Shown here: piece after piece, positions 47,639 to 55,569 of the stretch
How positions within the stretch are numbered: the first letter of the stretch is position 1
Layout: each line of letters starts with the position of its first letter
Assembly: GCA_021770755.1 (NCBI GenBank)
Contig: JAETQI010000001.1
Coordinates: 1-64,000 of the forward strand
DNA length: 64,000 nt
Reading direction: 5' to 3'
Source: Lachnospiraceae bacterium
Lineage (GTDB): Bacteria > Bacillota > Clostridia > Lachnospirales > Lachnospiraceae
Made by a program: the position numbers and the translations under genes
The notes under the pieces: model-generated
Seen by the model: the letters and a program-made list of their open reading frames with translations, nothing else
Databases searched by the model: none
What the model was told of the DNA's origin: nothing

Positions 47639-48802
47639 ATGAAAAGAAAGAGTATCAAAAATAAGGGACTTGCTTTACTGCTTGTAGTCACGATGGCGGC
47701 CGCTTCCATGACAGCGTGCGGCAATAAGGAGGATTCGGCAAAAGAACCTGCGACTGAGATCGATTTTGCAGACCTCACAGGCGGCGGTTCGGACAACAGC
47801 GCCAACGACGCGCCGGAGACGCCCGATGTGGAGGAATCTTCCACAGAGCCGGTGACGGAGGAGGAGTCGCGCGAGGGCATGTACCGCAGCGAGATCACAA
47901 ATGAGTGGATCGATGAGAGCTTAAAGAACCAGCGTCCCATCGCGGTCATGGTCGACAACGAGAAGACAGCGCTTCCGCACTATGGTCTCACGGAGGCGGA
48001 TGTGGTGTATGAGATCATGAACAGTACGGCAAACGGCAGGATCACGCGATTCATGGCGATCGTCAAGGACTGGGGGAAGATCGCACAGTTTGGCAGCATC
48101 CGAAGCACGAGGCCGACCAATATCATGCTGGCTGCAGAGTGGAATGCAGTGCTCTGCCACGACGGTGGTCCTTTCTATATCAATGACTGGATCGCAAAGA
48201 AGTATTCGGCAAATTTCAGCGGTGGATTTTCCCGTGTGAACAACGGCAAGTCGAGAGAGTTTACAGAATATATCTGCACAGGGGATCTGGACAGCAAGTT
48301 CAGCAATTCGAAGTATTCCACCGAGTACAACGAGTACTATCAGGGACAGCACTACAATTTCTCCAACTCGGAGATCGACCTGTCCACAGTGGGCACCACG
48401 ATCGACTGCACAGAGATCGAGCTCCCGTTCCCGCACAACAGTTCAAGGCTGCAGTACAACGAGTCGACAGGCACGTACGATTACTATGAGTACGGTCAGG
48501 CGCACACAGATCCGCAGCACGGCAATGCGCAGCTTACGTTCAAGAATCTGCTGATCCAGGACACGACATTTTCACAGCTTGACGAGAATGGATACATGAT
48601 CTACAATGCGATCGACTCCGGGCGTGACGCGTATTACATTACGAACGGCAAGGCGATGGAGGTAACATGGATCAAGCCGGCGGAGAACGAGATCACGATT
48701 TATCTGAACAAGCAGACCGGAGAACAGATCGAGCTGAACACAGGTAAGACGTATGTGGCGCTTGTTCCGTCAGATTCATGGGGCAAAGTGGTCATCAAAT
48801 AA
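47639..48802 (+). CDS. DUF3048 domain lipoprotein
   Basis: 387 residues. A lipoprotein signal peptide (MKRKSIKNKGLALLLVV) ends at the lipobox MTAC, with the lipid Cys near residue 26. An acidic Glu/Thr linker follows, then the DUF3048 domain (RPIAVMVDNE, YEIMNSTANGRITRF, FGSIRSTRP). This family resembles YerB of Bacillus and its role is not established. It should be anchored outside the membrane. AAAGGGAG precedes the ATG at 47639. Monocistronic, with a terminator following. Confidence 0.9.
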   Translation: MKRKSIKNKGLALLLVVTMAAASMTACGNKEDSAKEPATEIDFADLTGGGSDNSANDAPETPDVEESSTEPVTEEESREGMYRSEITNEWIDESLKNQRPIAVMVDNEKTALPHYGLTEADVVYEIMNSTANGRITRFMAIVKDWGKIAQFGSIRSTRPTNIMLAAEWNAVLCHDGGPFYINDWIAKKYSANFSGGFSRVNNGKSREFTEYICTGDLDSKFSNSKYSTEYNEYYQGQHYNFSNSEIDLSTVGTTIDCTEIELPFPHNSSRLQYNESTGTYDYYEYGQAHTDPQHGNAQLTFKNLLIQDTTFSQLDENGYMIYNAIDSGRDAYYITNGKAMEVTWIKPAENEITIYLNKQTGEQIELNTGKTYVALVPSDSWGKVVIK

Positions 48803-48811
48803 ATGTGAGGA

Positions 48812-48839
48812 AAAGAGGTGTGTACGCATCTCTTTTTTT
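48812..48839 (+). terminator. Terminator after the DUF3048 gene
   Basis: AAAGAGGTG/CGCATCTCTTT stem with TGTA loop (one G-U, slight offset), followed by TTTTTTC. Confidence 0.7.
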
Positions 48840-48980
48840 CGTAAGATTTCGTTATTATAACTAAAAAGCGATTGCGAAAATTTACGAAATTTCCAATAGC
48901 TTTTTGTACCATGAGAGGGTATAATAAAACCATCAAGAGAGATTCTGAAATGAAAGAAAATCGAATGGAGGATGACAGTT

Positions 48981-50987
48981 ATGGGAAAGAAGCAGCAGGC
49001 ATACGACAAATCAATGGAACGGTACGAGGGGACAGGCGCATTTGATGAGGCTTTTGCATATGACGGAAAAGATCTGGGTGCGGTTTACACAAAGGAAAAG
49101 ACGGGGTTTAAGGTGTGGGCGCCCACGGCGTCTGAGGTTTCACTAAATCTGTACGAGCAGGGAGACGGGGACAATCTCACGGAGACGATCCCGATGACAA
49201 TGGGCGAGAGGGGCGTGTGGTCCTGCGAGAAACAGGGTGATCTGAACGGCGTGTATTATACGTATCTGGTCAGGATCGGGTCAAAGACCAGCGAGGCGGT
49301 GGATCTCTATGCGAGGACGACCGGCGTGAACGGCAACAGGGGCATGGTCGTGGATCTGCGCGCGACGGATCCGGAAGGATTTGACAAGGACACAAGGCCG
49401 GCGCTTGTCAATCCCACTGATGCGGTGATCTATGAACTCCACGTGAGGGATCTGTCGTCAGATGCGTCGTCGGGGATCGTCAACACAGGCAAATTCCTCG
49501 GACTTACCGAGACGGGAACGACCAATGCGGACGGACTTGCGACAGGCATTGACCATATCAGGGATCTGGGTGTGACACATGTGCAGATCCTTCCGAGTTA
49601 TGACTACGCCACGGTAGATGAGGCAAAGCTCGATACACCGCAGTTTAACTGGGGATACGATCCGAAAAATTACAACGTGCCGGAGGGCTCTTACAGCACG
49701 GATCCTTATCATGGGGAGGTGCGCATCAACGAGATGAAGCGGATGGTGCAGGCGCTTCACCGGAACGGGCTCCGTGTGAACATGGATGTGGTGTATAACC
49801 ATACATTCAATATCGAAGATTCCTACTTTCAGAAGACAGTACCCGATTATTATTACAGAAAAGTGGGCGGGCGTTATTCCGACGCGTCTGCCTGCGGAAA
49901 TGAGACGGCTTCCGACCATGCGATGATGCGCAAATATATCGTGGATTCCGTTGTATACTGGGCTACGGAGTACCATATTGACGGATTCCGCTTTGACCTG
50001 ATGGCAGTGCATGATATCGAGACGATGAAAGCAGTCCGCGCGGCGCTCGACGAGGTTGACCCTTCGATCATGGTGTACGGCGAGGGCTGGACTGGCGGGG
50101 ACTGCGCGATCCCTTCCTCAGAGCAGGCGCTGAAAGAAAACATGGCAAGGATCGACGGGGTTGGCGCTTTCAGCGATGATATCAGGGATGGGATCAAGGG
50201 CAGCGTGTTTGAAGCGCAGGATCAGGGATTTATCAGCGGCAAGGACGGAATGGAGGAGAGCATCAGGTTTGGCATAGTCGGCGCGACACCGCATCCGCAG
50301 GTGCCGGCCTGCAGGAACGATAAAGTTACCAGGAGCTGGGCGGCGCAGCCGGGGCAGAGCATCAACTATATCTCGTGCCATGACAACCTGACATTCTGGG
50401 ATAAGCTTGCCATATCCAATGCGGATGACAGCGAGGAGACAAGGATCAGGATGAACAAGCTCGGCAGTGCGATCATCCTGACCTCGCAGGGAGTTCCGTT
50501 CTTCCAGGCGGGTGAGGAGATGCTCAGGAGCAAGCCTTCGGCGACAGTGGAGGGCGGATTTGATGAGAACAGCTACGCGTCGCCGGATTCGACGAACAGC
50601 ATCAAGTGGTTGGAAAAAGCAAAGGTGCTGGACACATATGAATATTACAAGGGACTGATCGCATTCCGCAAGGCGCACAGTGCACTGCGCATGGCGGAGA
50701 CGGCGGACATACAGCGCAATCTGACTTTCATGGGCGGGCTGGATGCCAATGTGGTCGGATATACGATCGAAAACCACGCAAACGGCGACACGGCGGAGAA
50801 GATCACGGTGATCTTCAATGGAAATGCGGATGCGGCCATTGTACCGCTGCCGGCGGGCACATGGGAGATCTGTGTCAACGACAAGACGGCAGGGACAGCG
50901 TCTGTCGGCACGGCGGAGGGAACGGTGTCTGTGGCAGGCATCTCTGCGTTGGTGCTCGTGCAGGGGACGGATGCTGTTGAAAAATAA
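48981..50987 (+). CDS. pulA: Type I pullulanase (GH13)
   Basis: 668 residues without a signal peptide, so cytosolic. A CBM48-type domain (GFKVWAPTASEVSL) precedes the GH13 barrel. The type I marker is FNWGYDPKNY. Catalytic motifs: VVYNHTF, DGFRFDLM (nucleophile Asp), YGEGW (acid Glu), SCHDNLTFWD. It debranches alpha-1,6 links in glycogen or imported maltodextrins, fitting the glgCD genes at 30 kb. GGAGG precedes ATG 48981, and TATAAT at 48920 is a probable -10. The Nudix gene follows after 15 bp. Confidence 0.95.
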   Translation: MGKKQQAYDKSMERYEGTGAFDEAFAYDGKDLGAVYTKEKTGFKVWAPTASEVSLNLYEQGDGDNLTETIPMTMGERGVWSCEKQGDLNGVYYTYLVRIGSKTSEAVDLYARTTGVNGNRGMVVDLRATDPEGFDKDTRPALVNPTDAVIYELHVRDLSSDASSGIVNTGKFLGLTETGTTNADGLATGIDHIRDLGVTHVQILPSYDYATVDEAKLDTPQFNWGYDPKNYNVPEGSYSTDPYHGEVRINEMKRMVQALHRNGLRVNMDVVYNHTFNIEDSYFQKTVPDYYYRKVGGRYSDASACGNETASDHAMMRKYIVDSVVYWATEYHIDGFRFDLMAVHDIETMKAVRAALDEVDPSIMVYGEGWTGGDCAIPSSEQALKENMARIDGVGAFSDDIRDGIKGSVFEAQDQGFISGKDGMEESIRFGIVGATPHPQVPACRNDKVTRSWAAQPGQSINYISCHDNLTFWDKLAISNADDSEETRIRMNKLGSAIILTSQGVPFFQAGEEMLRSKPSATVEGGFDENSYASPDSTNSIKWLEKAKVLDTYEYYKGLIAFRKAHSALRMAETADIQRNLTFMGGLDANVVGYTIENHANGDTAEKITVIFNGNADAAIVPLPAGTWEICVNDKTAGTASVGTAEGTVSVAGISALVLVQGTDAVEK

Positions 50988-51002
50988 GGAGGAAGCTGTA
51001 AG

Positions 51003-51428
51003 ATGGCAGTGAATTTTTATGAGGAAGTGGACGATGCCCTGCTGAGATTTGCAGTGATCGTTGCAAAGACAGAGGGGAAATACGTATTTTGCAAGCACAG
51101 ACTGAGAGATACGCTGGAGGTTCCGGGGGGACACCGGGAGCCGGGGGAGGCGATCCTGGACACGGCGAGAAGAGAACTGTATGAGGAGACCGGGGCGGTT
51201 GACTTTGATATCTGGCCGGTCTGCGTCTATTCTGTGATCGCTGAGGACAATTTTGACGGGCAGGAATCTTTTGGTATGCTGTACTTCGCGCAGATCAGGG
51301 CGTTTGAACCGGAGCTTCACAGTGAGATCGAGAGGATCATCGTGACGGACGAGATGCCATCAGACTGGACATATCCCGATATCCAGCCGAAGCTGCTGGA
51401 GGAGCTTCAAAGGAGAAACATTATGTAA
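51003..51428 (+). CDS. Nudix hydrolase
   Basis: 141 residues. A full Nudix box spans residues 42-64 (GGHREPGE, then RRELYEETG), with the metal-binding Glu residues present. Such enzymes hydrolyse nucleoside diphosphates linked to another group; which one cannot be told. AAGGAGG precedes the ATG. It follows pulA closely and is probably co-transcribed with it. A substrate such as ADP-glucose would fit the neighbour, but that is speculation. Confidence 0.92.
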   Translation: MAVNFYEEVDDALLRFAVIVAKTEGKYVFCKHRLRDTLEVPGGHREPGEAILDTARRELYEETGAVDFDIWPVCVYSVIAEDNFDGQESFGMLYFAQIRAFEPELHSEIERIIVTDEMPSDWTYPDIQPKLLEELQRRNIM

Positions 51429-51549
51429 CAATTCGGCCTTCGGCTTCCTGTTACAGGCATCAAGCCATGCCAAACCGCTTCGCGATGGGCTTGACGCTTC
51501 TCAACCACTGCGTGTTCTTACGGACATTGAAGTGCTGTGCAGACATGCT

Positions 51550-51715
51550 CTAGAGCGCGTTTGAAAAATCATTCCCGCCATCTGTACGCCCCACTTTGCG
51601 TGATATTTGCACCGAATTCAGTCAACATAGCCCGCTATGCCTCCTTCATTCAGCACAAATCTCCTACAAACTGTGACGCACATCTGACAGAAAGCATTTT
51701 TCAAACGCGCTCTAG
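51550..51715 (-). mobile_element. 166-bp MITE-like element with 20-bp terminal inverted repeats
   Basis: CTAGAGCGCGTTTGAAAAAT (51550-51569) is exactly inverted at 51696-51715, and both ends are flanked by GCT (51547-51549, 51716-51718), a possible 3-bp target duplication. The two halves can be aligned along their whole length to a CATAGC/GCTATG centre near 51630, so the element is one long imperfect hairpin. It encodes no protein. Class of the mobilising transposase unknown. Confidence 0.7.
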
Positions 51716-51757
51716 GCTGAACTGTAAGTGCATTATAAATTAAATATGCGGATGATG

Positions 51758-51786
51758 TTGACATAGCGCGAAAAATGTTATATGAT
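51758..51786 (+). promoter_or_regulatory. Strong sigma-A-type promoter
   Basis: Consensus TTGACA (51758-51763), 17-bp spacer, TATGAT (51781-51786), about 105 bp before the membrane-protein ATG. Confidence 0.75.
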
Positions 51787-51890
51787 AGCACATGTGCATG
51801 AGTGTATGAAGCAGATATAAACTGTTTTTGGGTCACAAAGCACAATGGTTGTTTATTGAATGTTTGTTCATGATATGAGGAGGGATTAAA

Positions 51891-52361
51891 ATGGACGACA
51901 TAACAGTGTTATTTGCGGTACTCGGAGCATACATTGCAGTGATCCTGGTCATCGCTATCGTAGTTTATGTATTGTCATCACTGGCGCATATGAAAGCGCT
52001 CAAGGCTTTAGGGTACGATAAGGCGTGGATGGCATGGATTCCGTTCGCACAGCAGTATGCACTTGCAGATGCGGCAGCGGACAATCAGGAGAGCGTGCAT
52101 TTGTTTGGTTCTGTCTCAGTGCCAGCGGTTCTGTACAAGTTCTGGTGGGTGTTGTGGATCGTTCTTCCGTTTGTTCCGGTCATCGGTTCTCTTGCATCGA
52201 CAGTTGTGCTGGTGGTCTTCCTTGGAAACTGCTATGTGAAGATCTATGCGAGACTGGATGGAACGACGGAGCAGGAACAGCAGGTGATCGGATACCTTTC
52301 CGGTTTTCTGTCGATCATCGCGATCGTGAAGTTCCTGGCTGGAAAGTACAATACAAAATAA
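51891..52361 (+). CDS. Small multi-pass membrane protein, unknown
   Basis: 156 residues. Hydrophobic helices at about 7-29, 75-92 and 95-115, with possibly a fourth at 136-150. The segment ALGYDKAWMAWIPFAQQY resembles the loop of small DUF5684/signal-peptidase-like membrane proteins of clostridia. No enzyme motif. GAGGAGG precedes the ATG. It has its own consensus promoter and a terminator behind, so it is monocistronic and probably well expressed. Confidence 0.75.
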   Translation: MDDITVLFAVLGAYIAVILVIAIVVYVLSSLAHMKALKALGYDKAWMAWIPFAQQYALADAAADNQESVHLFGSVSVPAVLYKFWWVLWIVLPFVPVIGSLASTVVLVVFLGNCYVKIYARLDGTTEQEQQVIGYLSGFLSIIAIVKFLAGKYNTK

Positions 52362-52383
52362 TAAAGGCTGGAATGCAAAAATG

Positions 52384-52416
52384 GCGGAATGGTCTTGCGG
52401 GACTGTTCCGCTTTTT
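52384..52416 (+). terminator. Terminator after the membrane-protein gene
   Basis: GCGGAA(52384-52389)/TTCCGC(52406-52411) with a further GGTC/GGACT inner pairing, followed by TTTTTAT; the dispersed element starts in the T-tract. Confidence 0.8.
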
Positions 52417-52500
52417 ATGCACACGGGCGTCCAGAGGAAAAATGTCAGCATGCGCTGACGGACGCCCGGCGCGCGAGTAGGGGAAGACCCGTCCAGAGGG
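52412..52500 (+). repeat. Single copy of the terminator-linked structured element
   Basis: TTTTTATGCACA, P1 CGGGCGTCC/GGACGCCCG, loop AGAGGAAAAAT, P2 GTCAGC/GCTGAC, GCGCGCGAGTAGGGG. It is nearly identical to the 9.6 kb copies up to the P3 hairpin, which is shortened here to GGG/CCC. Confidence 0.85.
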
Positions 52501-52584
52501 ATCAGGAAAAGTTTGCCAGTCATCAAAGGAAATGCTATACTACAGATGTGGAAGCGCGTATGCTTATACAGGAAGAGGTGTAGG

Positions 52585-53775
52585 ATGGAAAAGAAAGAGA
52601 TCATAGAGAGATGTCCTTATGTAAAAAAATGCGGTGCCTGCCATATCGGCGAGATGAGCTATGAGGATGAGCTTGCACAGAAGAAAAAGTGGGTGGCAGA
52701 CTGCATCGGGAAATATTGTCAAAAGATAAATGATGTGTCGGGAATGTATTATCCGTATCATTACAGAAATAAAGTACATGCAGTGTTTGGCAGGAGATCA
52801 GACAAAGAGAAGGGAAAAGACGAGGTGATAGCGGGAACCTACGCGGCTGGGACACACACGATCATACCGGTCAGGGATTGTCTGATCGAGGACGCGCAGT
52901 CATCCGCGATCATCCAGACTGTGACAGAGCTGGTCCAGTCTTTCCGGCTGTGGGTGTACAATGAGGACACAGGGCGCGGGCTGATGCGCCATGTACTTGT
53001 CAGGAAAGGCACATCCACGAAACAGATCATGGTTGTGCTTGTGATTGCATCGCCGGAATTTCCGCATAAGAATCACTTTGTGGAAAGTTTGCGGCAGTGC
53101 CATCCAGAGATCACGACGATCGTGCAGAATATCAATGAGAAACAGACGACAATGGTGCTTGGAGAGCGCAATAAGATACTGTACGGACAGGGCTATATCG
53201 AAGACGTGCTGCTTGGATTGCGTTTCCGCATATCGCCGGGTTCGTTCTATCAGGTGAATTCCGGGCAGACGCAGGTACTGTACAAGAAAGTGATACAGGC
53301 TGCGAACCTGACGGGAACAGAGACAGTGATCGATGCCTACTGCGGTATCGGTACGATCGGGATGTGCCTGCACGCGAAAGCGGGGCGGGTCATAGGGATC
53401 GAGCTGAACGAACAGGCGGTGAAGGACGCCAGGGCAAACGCGCGGAGAAATGGTCTTGATCGCATGCACTTTGCGGCAGCGGATGCGACAGAATATATGA
53501 CACGCATGTCACAAAACGGGGAGCGCGCCGATGTGGTCGTCATGGATCCGCCAAGAAGCGGGAGTACGGAGGCATTCGTGAAGGCCGTTTCTTCGCTGCA
53601 CCCGCGGAGTGTCATCTATGTGTCGTGCAATCCTGAGACGCTTGGCAGGGATCTGGGCTGGTTTGCGCGGGAGGGCTACAGAGCGGAGGAGGCGTGGCCG
53701 GTTGATATGTTTGGTTTTACGGACAATGTGGAGGCGATCGTAAAGATGCAGTATTGTGGAAAAGAGAAGAATTAG
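52585..53775 (+). CDS. rlmD: 23S rRNA (uracil-C5)-methyltransferase, RlmD family
   Basis: 396 residues. The N-terminus has cysteines CPYVKKCGAC that with a later Cys (VRDCLIED) fit the 4Fe-4S site of RlmD/RumA. The Rossmann domain shows VIDAYCGIGTIGMCL (SAM) and VVMDPPRSG, and VIYVSCNPETLGRDL holds the catalytic Cys. No TRAM domain is evident. It methylates a uridine of 23S rRNA; Bacillus-type relatives can modify two sites. ATG 52585 follows GGAAGAGGTGTAGG. A terminator follows. Confidence 0.92.
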   Translation: MEKKEIIERCPYVKKCGACHIGEMSYEDELAQKKKWVADCIGKYCQKINDVSGMYYPYHYRNKVHAVFGRRSDKEKGKDEVIAGTYAAGTHTIIPVRDCLIEDAQSSAIIQTVTELVQSFRLWVYNEDTGRGLMRHVLVRKGTSTKQIMVVLVIASPEFPHKNHFVESLRQCHPEITTIVQNINEKQTTMVLGERNKILYGQGYIEDVLLGLRFRISPGSFYQVNSGQTQVLYKKVIQAANLTGTETVIDAYCGIGTIGMCLHAKAGRVIGIELNEQAVKDARANARRNGLDRMHFAAADATEYMTRMSQNGERADVVVMDPPRSGSTEAFVKAVSSLHPRSVIYVSCNPETLGRDLGWFAREGYRAEEAWPVDMFGFTDNVEAIVKMQYCGKEKN

Positions 53776-53807
53776 GCGGTCGAAACCACAAGATGTTGGT
53801 GGTTTGA

Positions 53808-53851
53808 GGGCAAAAATTGGAGTGAAAATCGACCAGTTTTTGCCCGTTTTT
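53808..53851 (+). terminator. Terminator after rlmD
   Basis: GGGCAAAAATTGG/CCAGTTTTTGCCC, 13 pairs with one G-U, then GTTTTTAT. Confidence 0.8.
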
Positions 53852-53929
53852 ATAGATGCATAGGAGTCAAAATCGGTTTTGAGGATGATTTGGAGATATT
53901 TTCAGAATGAGAAGGAGGTGGAAACTAGA

Positions 53930-54115
53930 TTGAAAGAAGAGATGAGTCCGTTCTTTATGGCGGTAGCGGAACTGGCAGAGAACAGGGGGTTTGAAGTCGA
54001 CGGCGTAAAAGGAGGAGCCTTGAACCTAAACTTAAATGGAGAGTTTGCGGCAACATGTGCAGAATCCAGACATGGCGGAGGCAGGAAAAAAGAAAAAACT
54101 GGCGGAAAACTATGA
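53930..54115 (+). pseudogene. Short ORF fragment in accessory scar
   Basis: A TTG start at 53930 with AAGGAGGTGG upstream gives about 61 residues (MKEEMSPFFMAVAELAENRGF), with a longer frame reaching back to 53879. Its last third overlaps the recombinase remnant in another frame and looks like accidental translation. Probably a truncated gene joined to mobile-element debris. No family recognised. Confidence 0.35.
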
Positions 54116-54290
54116 ACAGCGGGCGAAGGACATAGACGCTTTCCTGAGCGGTAACAGCGGGCAGATACCAGAGTTTGATAATGACCTTGTCAGACGGCTG
54201 GTCGCAAGCATCAGGGTAATATCGGCGGACAGGATACAGATACAGTTCCAGTCCGGTATCGTCATGGAACAGGAGATTGGGAGTGAATAA
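54036..54290 (+). pseudogene. C-terminal remnant of a large serine recombinase
   Basis: 84 codons. The segment DNDLVRRLVASIRVISADRI followed by FQSGIVMEQE matches the extreme C-terminus of large serine recombinases of integrative elements. The catalytic N-terminal domain is missing. This is a scar of a past insertion or excision at this place. The base composition shifts to AT-rich downstream, supporting foreign origin. Confidence 0.6.
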
Positions 54291-54349
54291 ATCGGGGCAG
54301 GAATGACAACAGCATAAAGAGCGTTGTTCCTGCCGGTCTGCGGTAAGAA

Positions 54350-54383
54350 TAAAATGCCTGTCGGGGGACGGGTGTTTTATTGT
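54350..54383 (+). terminator. Hairpin with T-tract in the accessory scar
   Basis: AATAAAATGCCTGTC/GACGGGTGTTTTATT, an imperfect stem around a GGG loop. It lies between the recombinase tail and the 40-residue peptide gene. Confidence 0.6.
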
Positions 54384-54421
54384 TGGCGCAGTAAGGAGAA
54401 AAGGAATGGAGAGGTGAAAAG

Positions 54422-54544
54422 ATGGGTTTTGTAATGGGGTTATTGGGGAGGTATGTGATGTTTACGGTGTCGTTTTTTGTGGTTGGCGGGGTTATGGGGT
54501 GGTTTTTTGATGAAAAGAGAGACGCAGAGGTACGGGATGGTTAG
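54422..54544 (+). CDS. 40-residue membrane peptide
   Basis: Starting MGFVMGLLGRYVMFTV, with one hydrophobic helix (residues about 3-29, Gly/Val/Phe-rich) and a charged tail DEKRDAEVRDG. GGAGAGG precedes the ATG at 7-bp spacing. The size and shape fit small toxin-like or regulator peptides of mobile elements, but no family is recognised. It lies between recombinase debris and a toxin-antitoxin remnant. Confidence 0.5.
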   Translation: MGFVMGLLGRYVMFTVSFFVVGGVMGWFFDEKRDAEVRDG

Positions 54545-54660
54545 ATAGAAAAGCATTAAAATATACTTTGTAAAAATTTCCTTTTTGTAAGATTAATTGG
54601 ATGAGTGTTATCGCATTTTATAGCATATAATATAGATGGCAAAATATATTCAGAATTTGT

Positions 54661-54689
54661 TGTTGAGAATAAAGATATATGTTATACTG
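54661..54689 (+). promoter_or_regulatory. Promoter of the toxin-antitoxin remnant
   Basis: TTGTTG (54661-54666), 17-bp spacer, TATACT (54684-54689). GAAAGGG follows as ribosome site before GTG 54718. Confidence 0.6.
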
Positions 54690-54717
54690 TAACTGATCAG
54701 AAAGGGTGTGATAAATG

Positions 54718-54881
54718 TGTTAGCAACCAAACCGCAAATAACTGCAGAAACGTCAGATACTGCAAAATTGGAATTATATAGATTAATTGGTGAAGGCTAT
54801 AAAGCAATGCAGGAGGGCAGAACCAGTACAATTGAAGAAGTAAGGGAAAAGCTGGAAAAGAGGAGAAAAGAACGTGGCTAG
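54718..54881 (+). pseudogene. Antitoxin gene with a single-base frameshift
   Basis: From GTG 54718 the frame reads MLATKPQITAETSDTAKLELY to GRTSTIEE and then stops at 54841-54843. If one base is restored near 54840, it continues as VREKLEKRRKERG and stops at 54879-54881, overlapping the toxin start, as is normal in such pairs. The sequence resembles small Phd/RelB-type antitoxins. Either a true inactivating deletion or a base-calling error. Confidence 0.6.
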
Positions 54882-55187
54882 GGTGGTATTTACTGAGCCA
54901 GCAGAGTATGACCTGCTGGACATAAATACTATATCTTTGTTGATCTTTGTAACCCACAGGCGGCGCAGAGGATATCCGATGGTATTTTAGGTGCAGCAGG
55001 TAAGCTGGCAGAATATCCAGAAGGACACCCGTTAGTAGGAGATGAATTACTGGGGCGTATGGGGATACGAATAACATACTTTGATAACTACAACATTTTC
55101 TATTATTATGATATGCAAAATGACGTAGTATACATAATCAGGGTTTTGTATAATAAAGCTGATTGGCAGAATATTCTCAAAAGATAA
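54874..55187 (+). pseudogene. RelE/ParE-type toxin gene with a single-base frameshift
   Basis: GTG 54874 gives MARVVFTEPAEYDLLDI, then the frame shifts near 54924. In the shifted frame it continues YIFVDLCNPQAAQRISDGIL and runs to 55187, with RITYFDNYNIFYYYD and VLYNKADW typical of RelE/ParE proteins. One missing base explains it. The toxin is predicted inactive. It is paired with the frameshifted antitoxin. Confidence 0.65.
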
Positions 55188-55569
55188 ATTTACAGTAGTT
55201 TGAATGATACCCCCAAATTTAAAAGAATTGGGGGTTTTTACAATGTATCATAATTGCTTGGCATTAATTGTGTATTTGAATGGCTGATAAAAGGATAAGT
55301 TATATACGAAATAGTAAGCTTGAATTATTTAAGAAACAATTTATTGAAAAGCGTTATAACTTAAAGTATGATAAAAGAAAAGAGGAGGAGGGATTGAACG
55401 ACACGAATCAAAGAAAAGGCGGTTGAAATGATTCAGCGCATGCTTTAAAGCAGACACAGGCGTATTTGGAGCAGAGGGAAGTGTTTCCGTTAAAGATGGA
55501 GATACTTCCCTTTTTGCGTGGAAAATTTCACATGAAAAGATAGGGGAAGACGTCTCTTCCCTACGCGAT
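55188..55569. other. AT-rich gap with two terminators
   Basis: CCCCCAA/TTGGGGG then TTTTTAC at about 55211-55240 is the terminator of the toxin gene. AGGGAAGT/ACTTCCCT then TTTTTG at about 55477-55517 is a second one; its position suits transcription from the left. A 48-codon Lys-rich frame at 55280-55426 has no clear ribosome site and is left uncalled. Nothing else seen. Confidence 0.55.

Larger units (their letters stand above)
51429..51890. other. 462-bp non-coding region with hairpins, MITE-like element and a promoter
   Basis: Bases 51434-51445 and 51449-51460 hold short hairpins (GCC-TTC-GGC type and CCTGT-ACAGG), and 51461-51505 a longer inverted repeat (GCATCAAGCC with GGGCTTGACGC). 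The MITE-like element lies at 51550-51715 and the next promoter at 51758-51786. Open frames here lack ribosome sites. Confidence 0.6.

Noticed and set aside
55280-55426. 48-codon Lys-rich ORF
   Set aside because: No ribosome site, no recognisable family and poor context; it could be a fragment of a lost gene.
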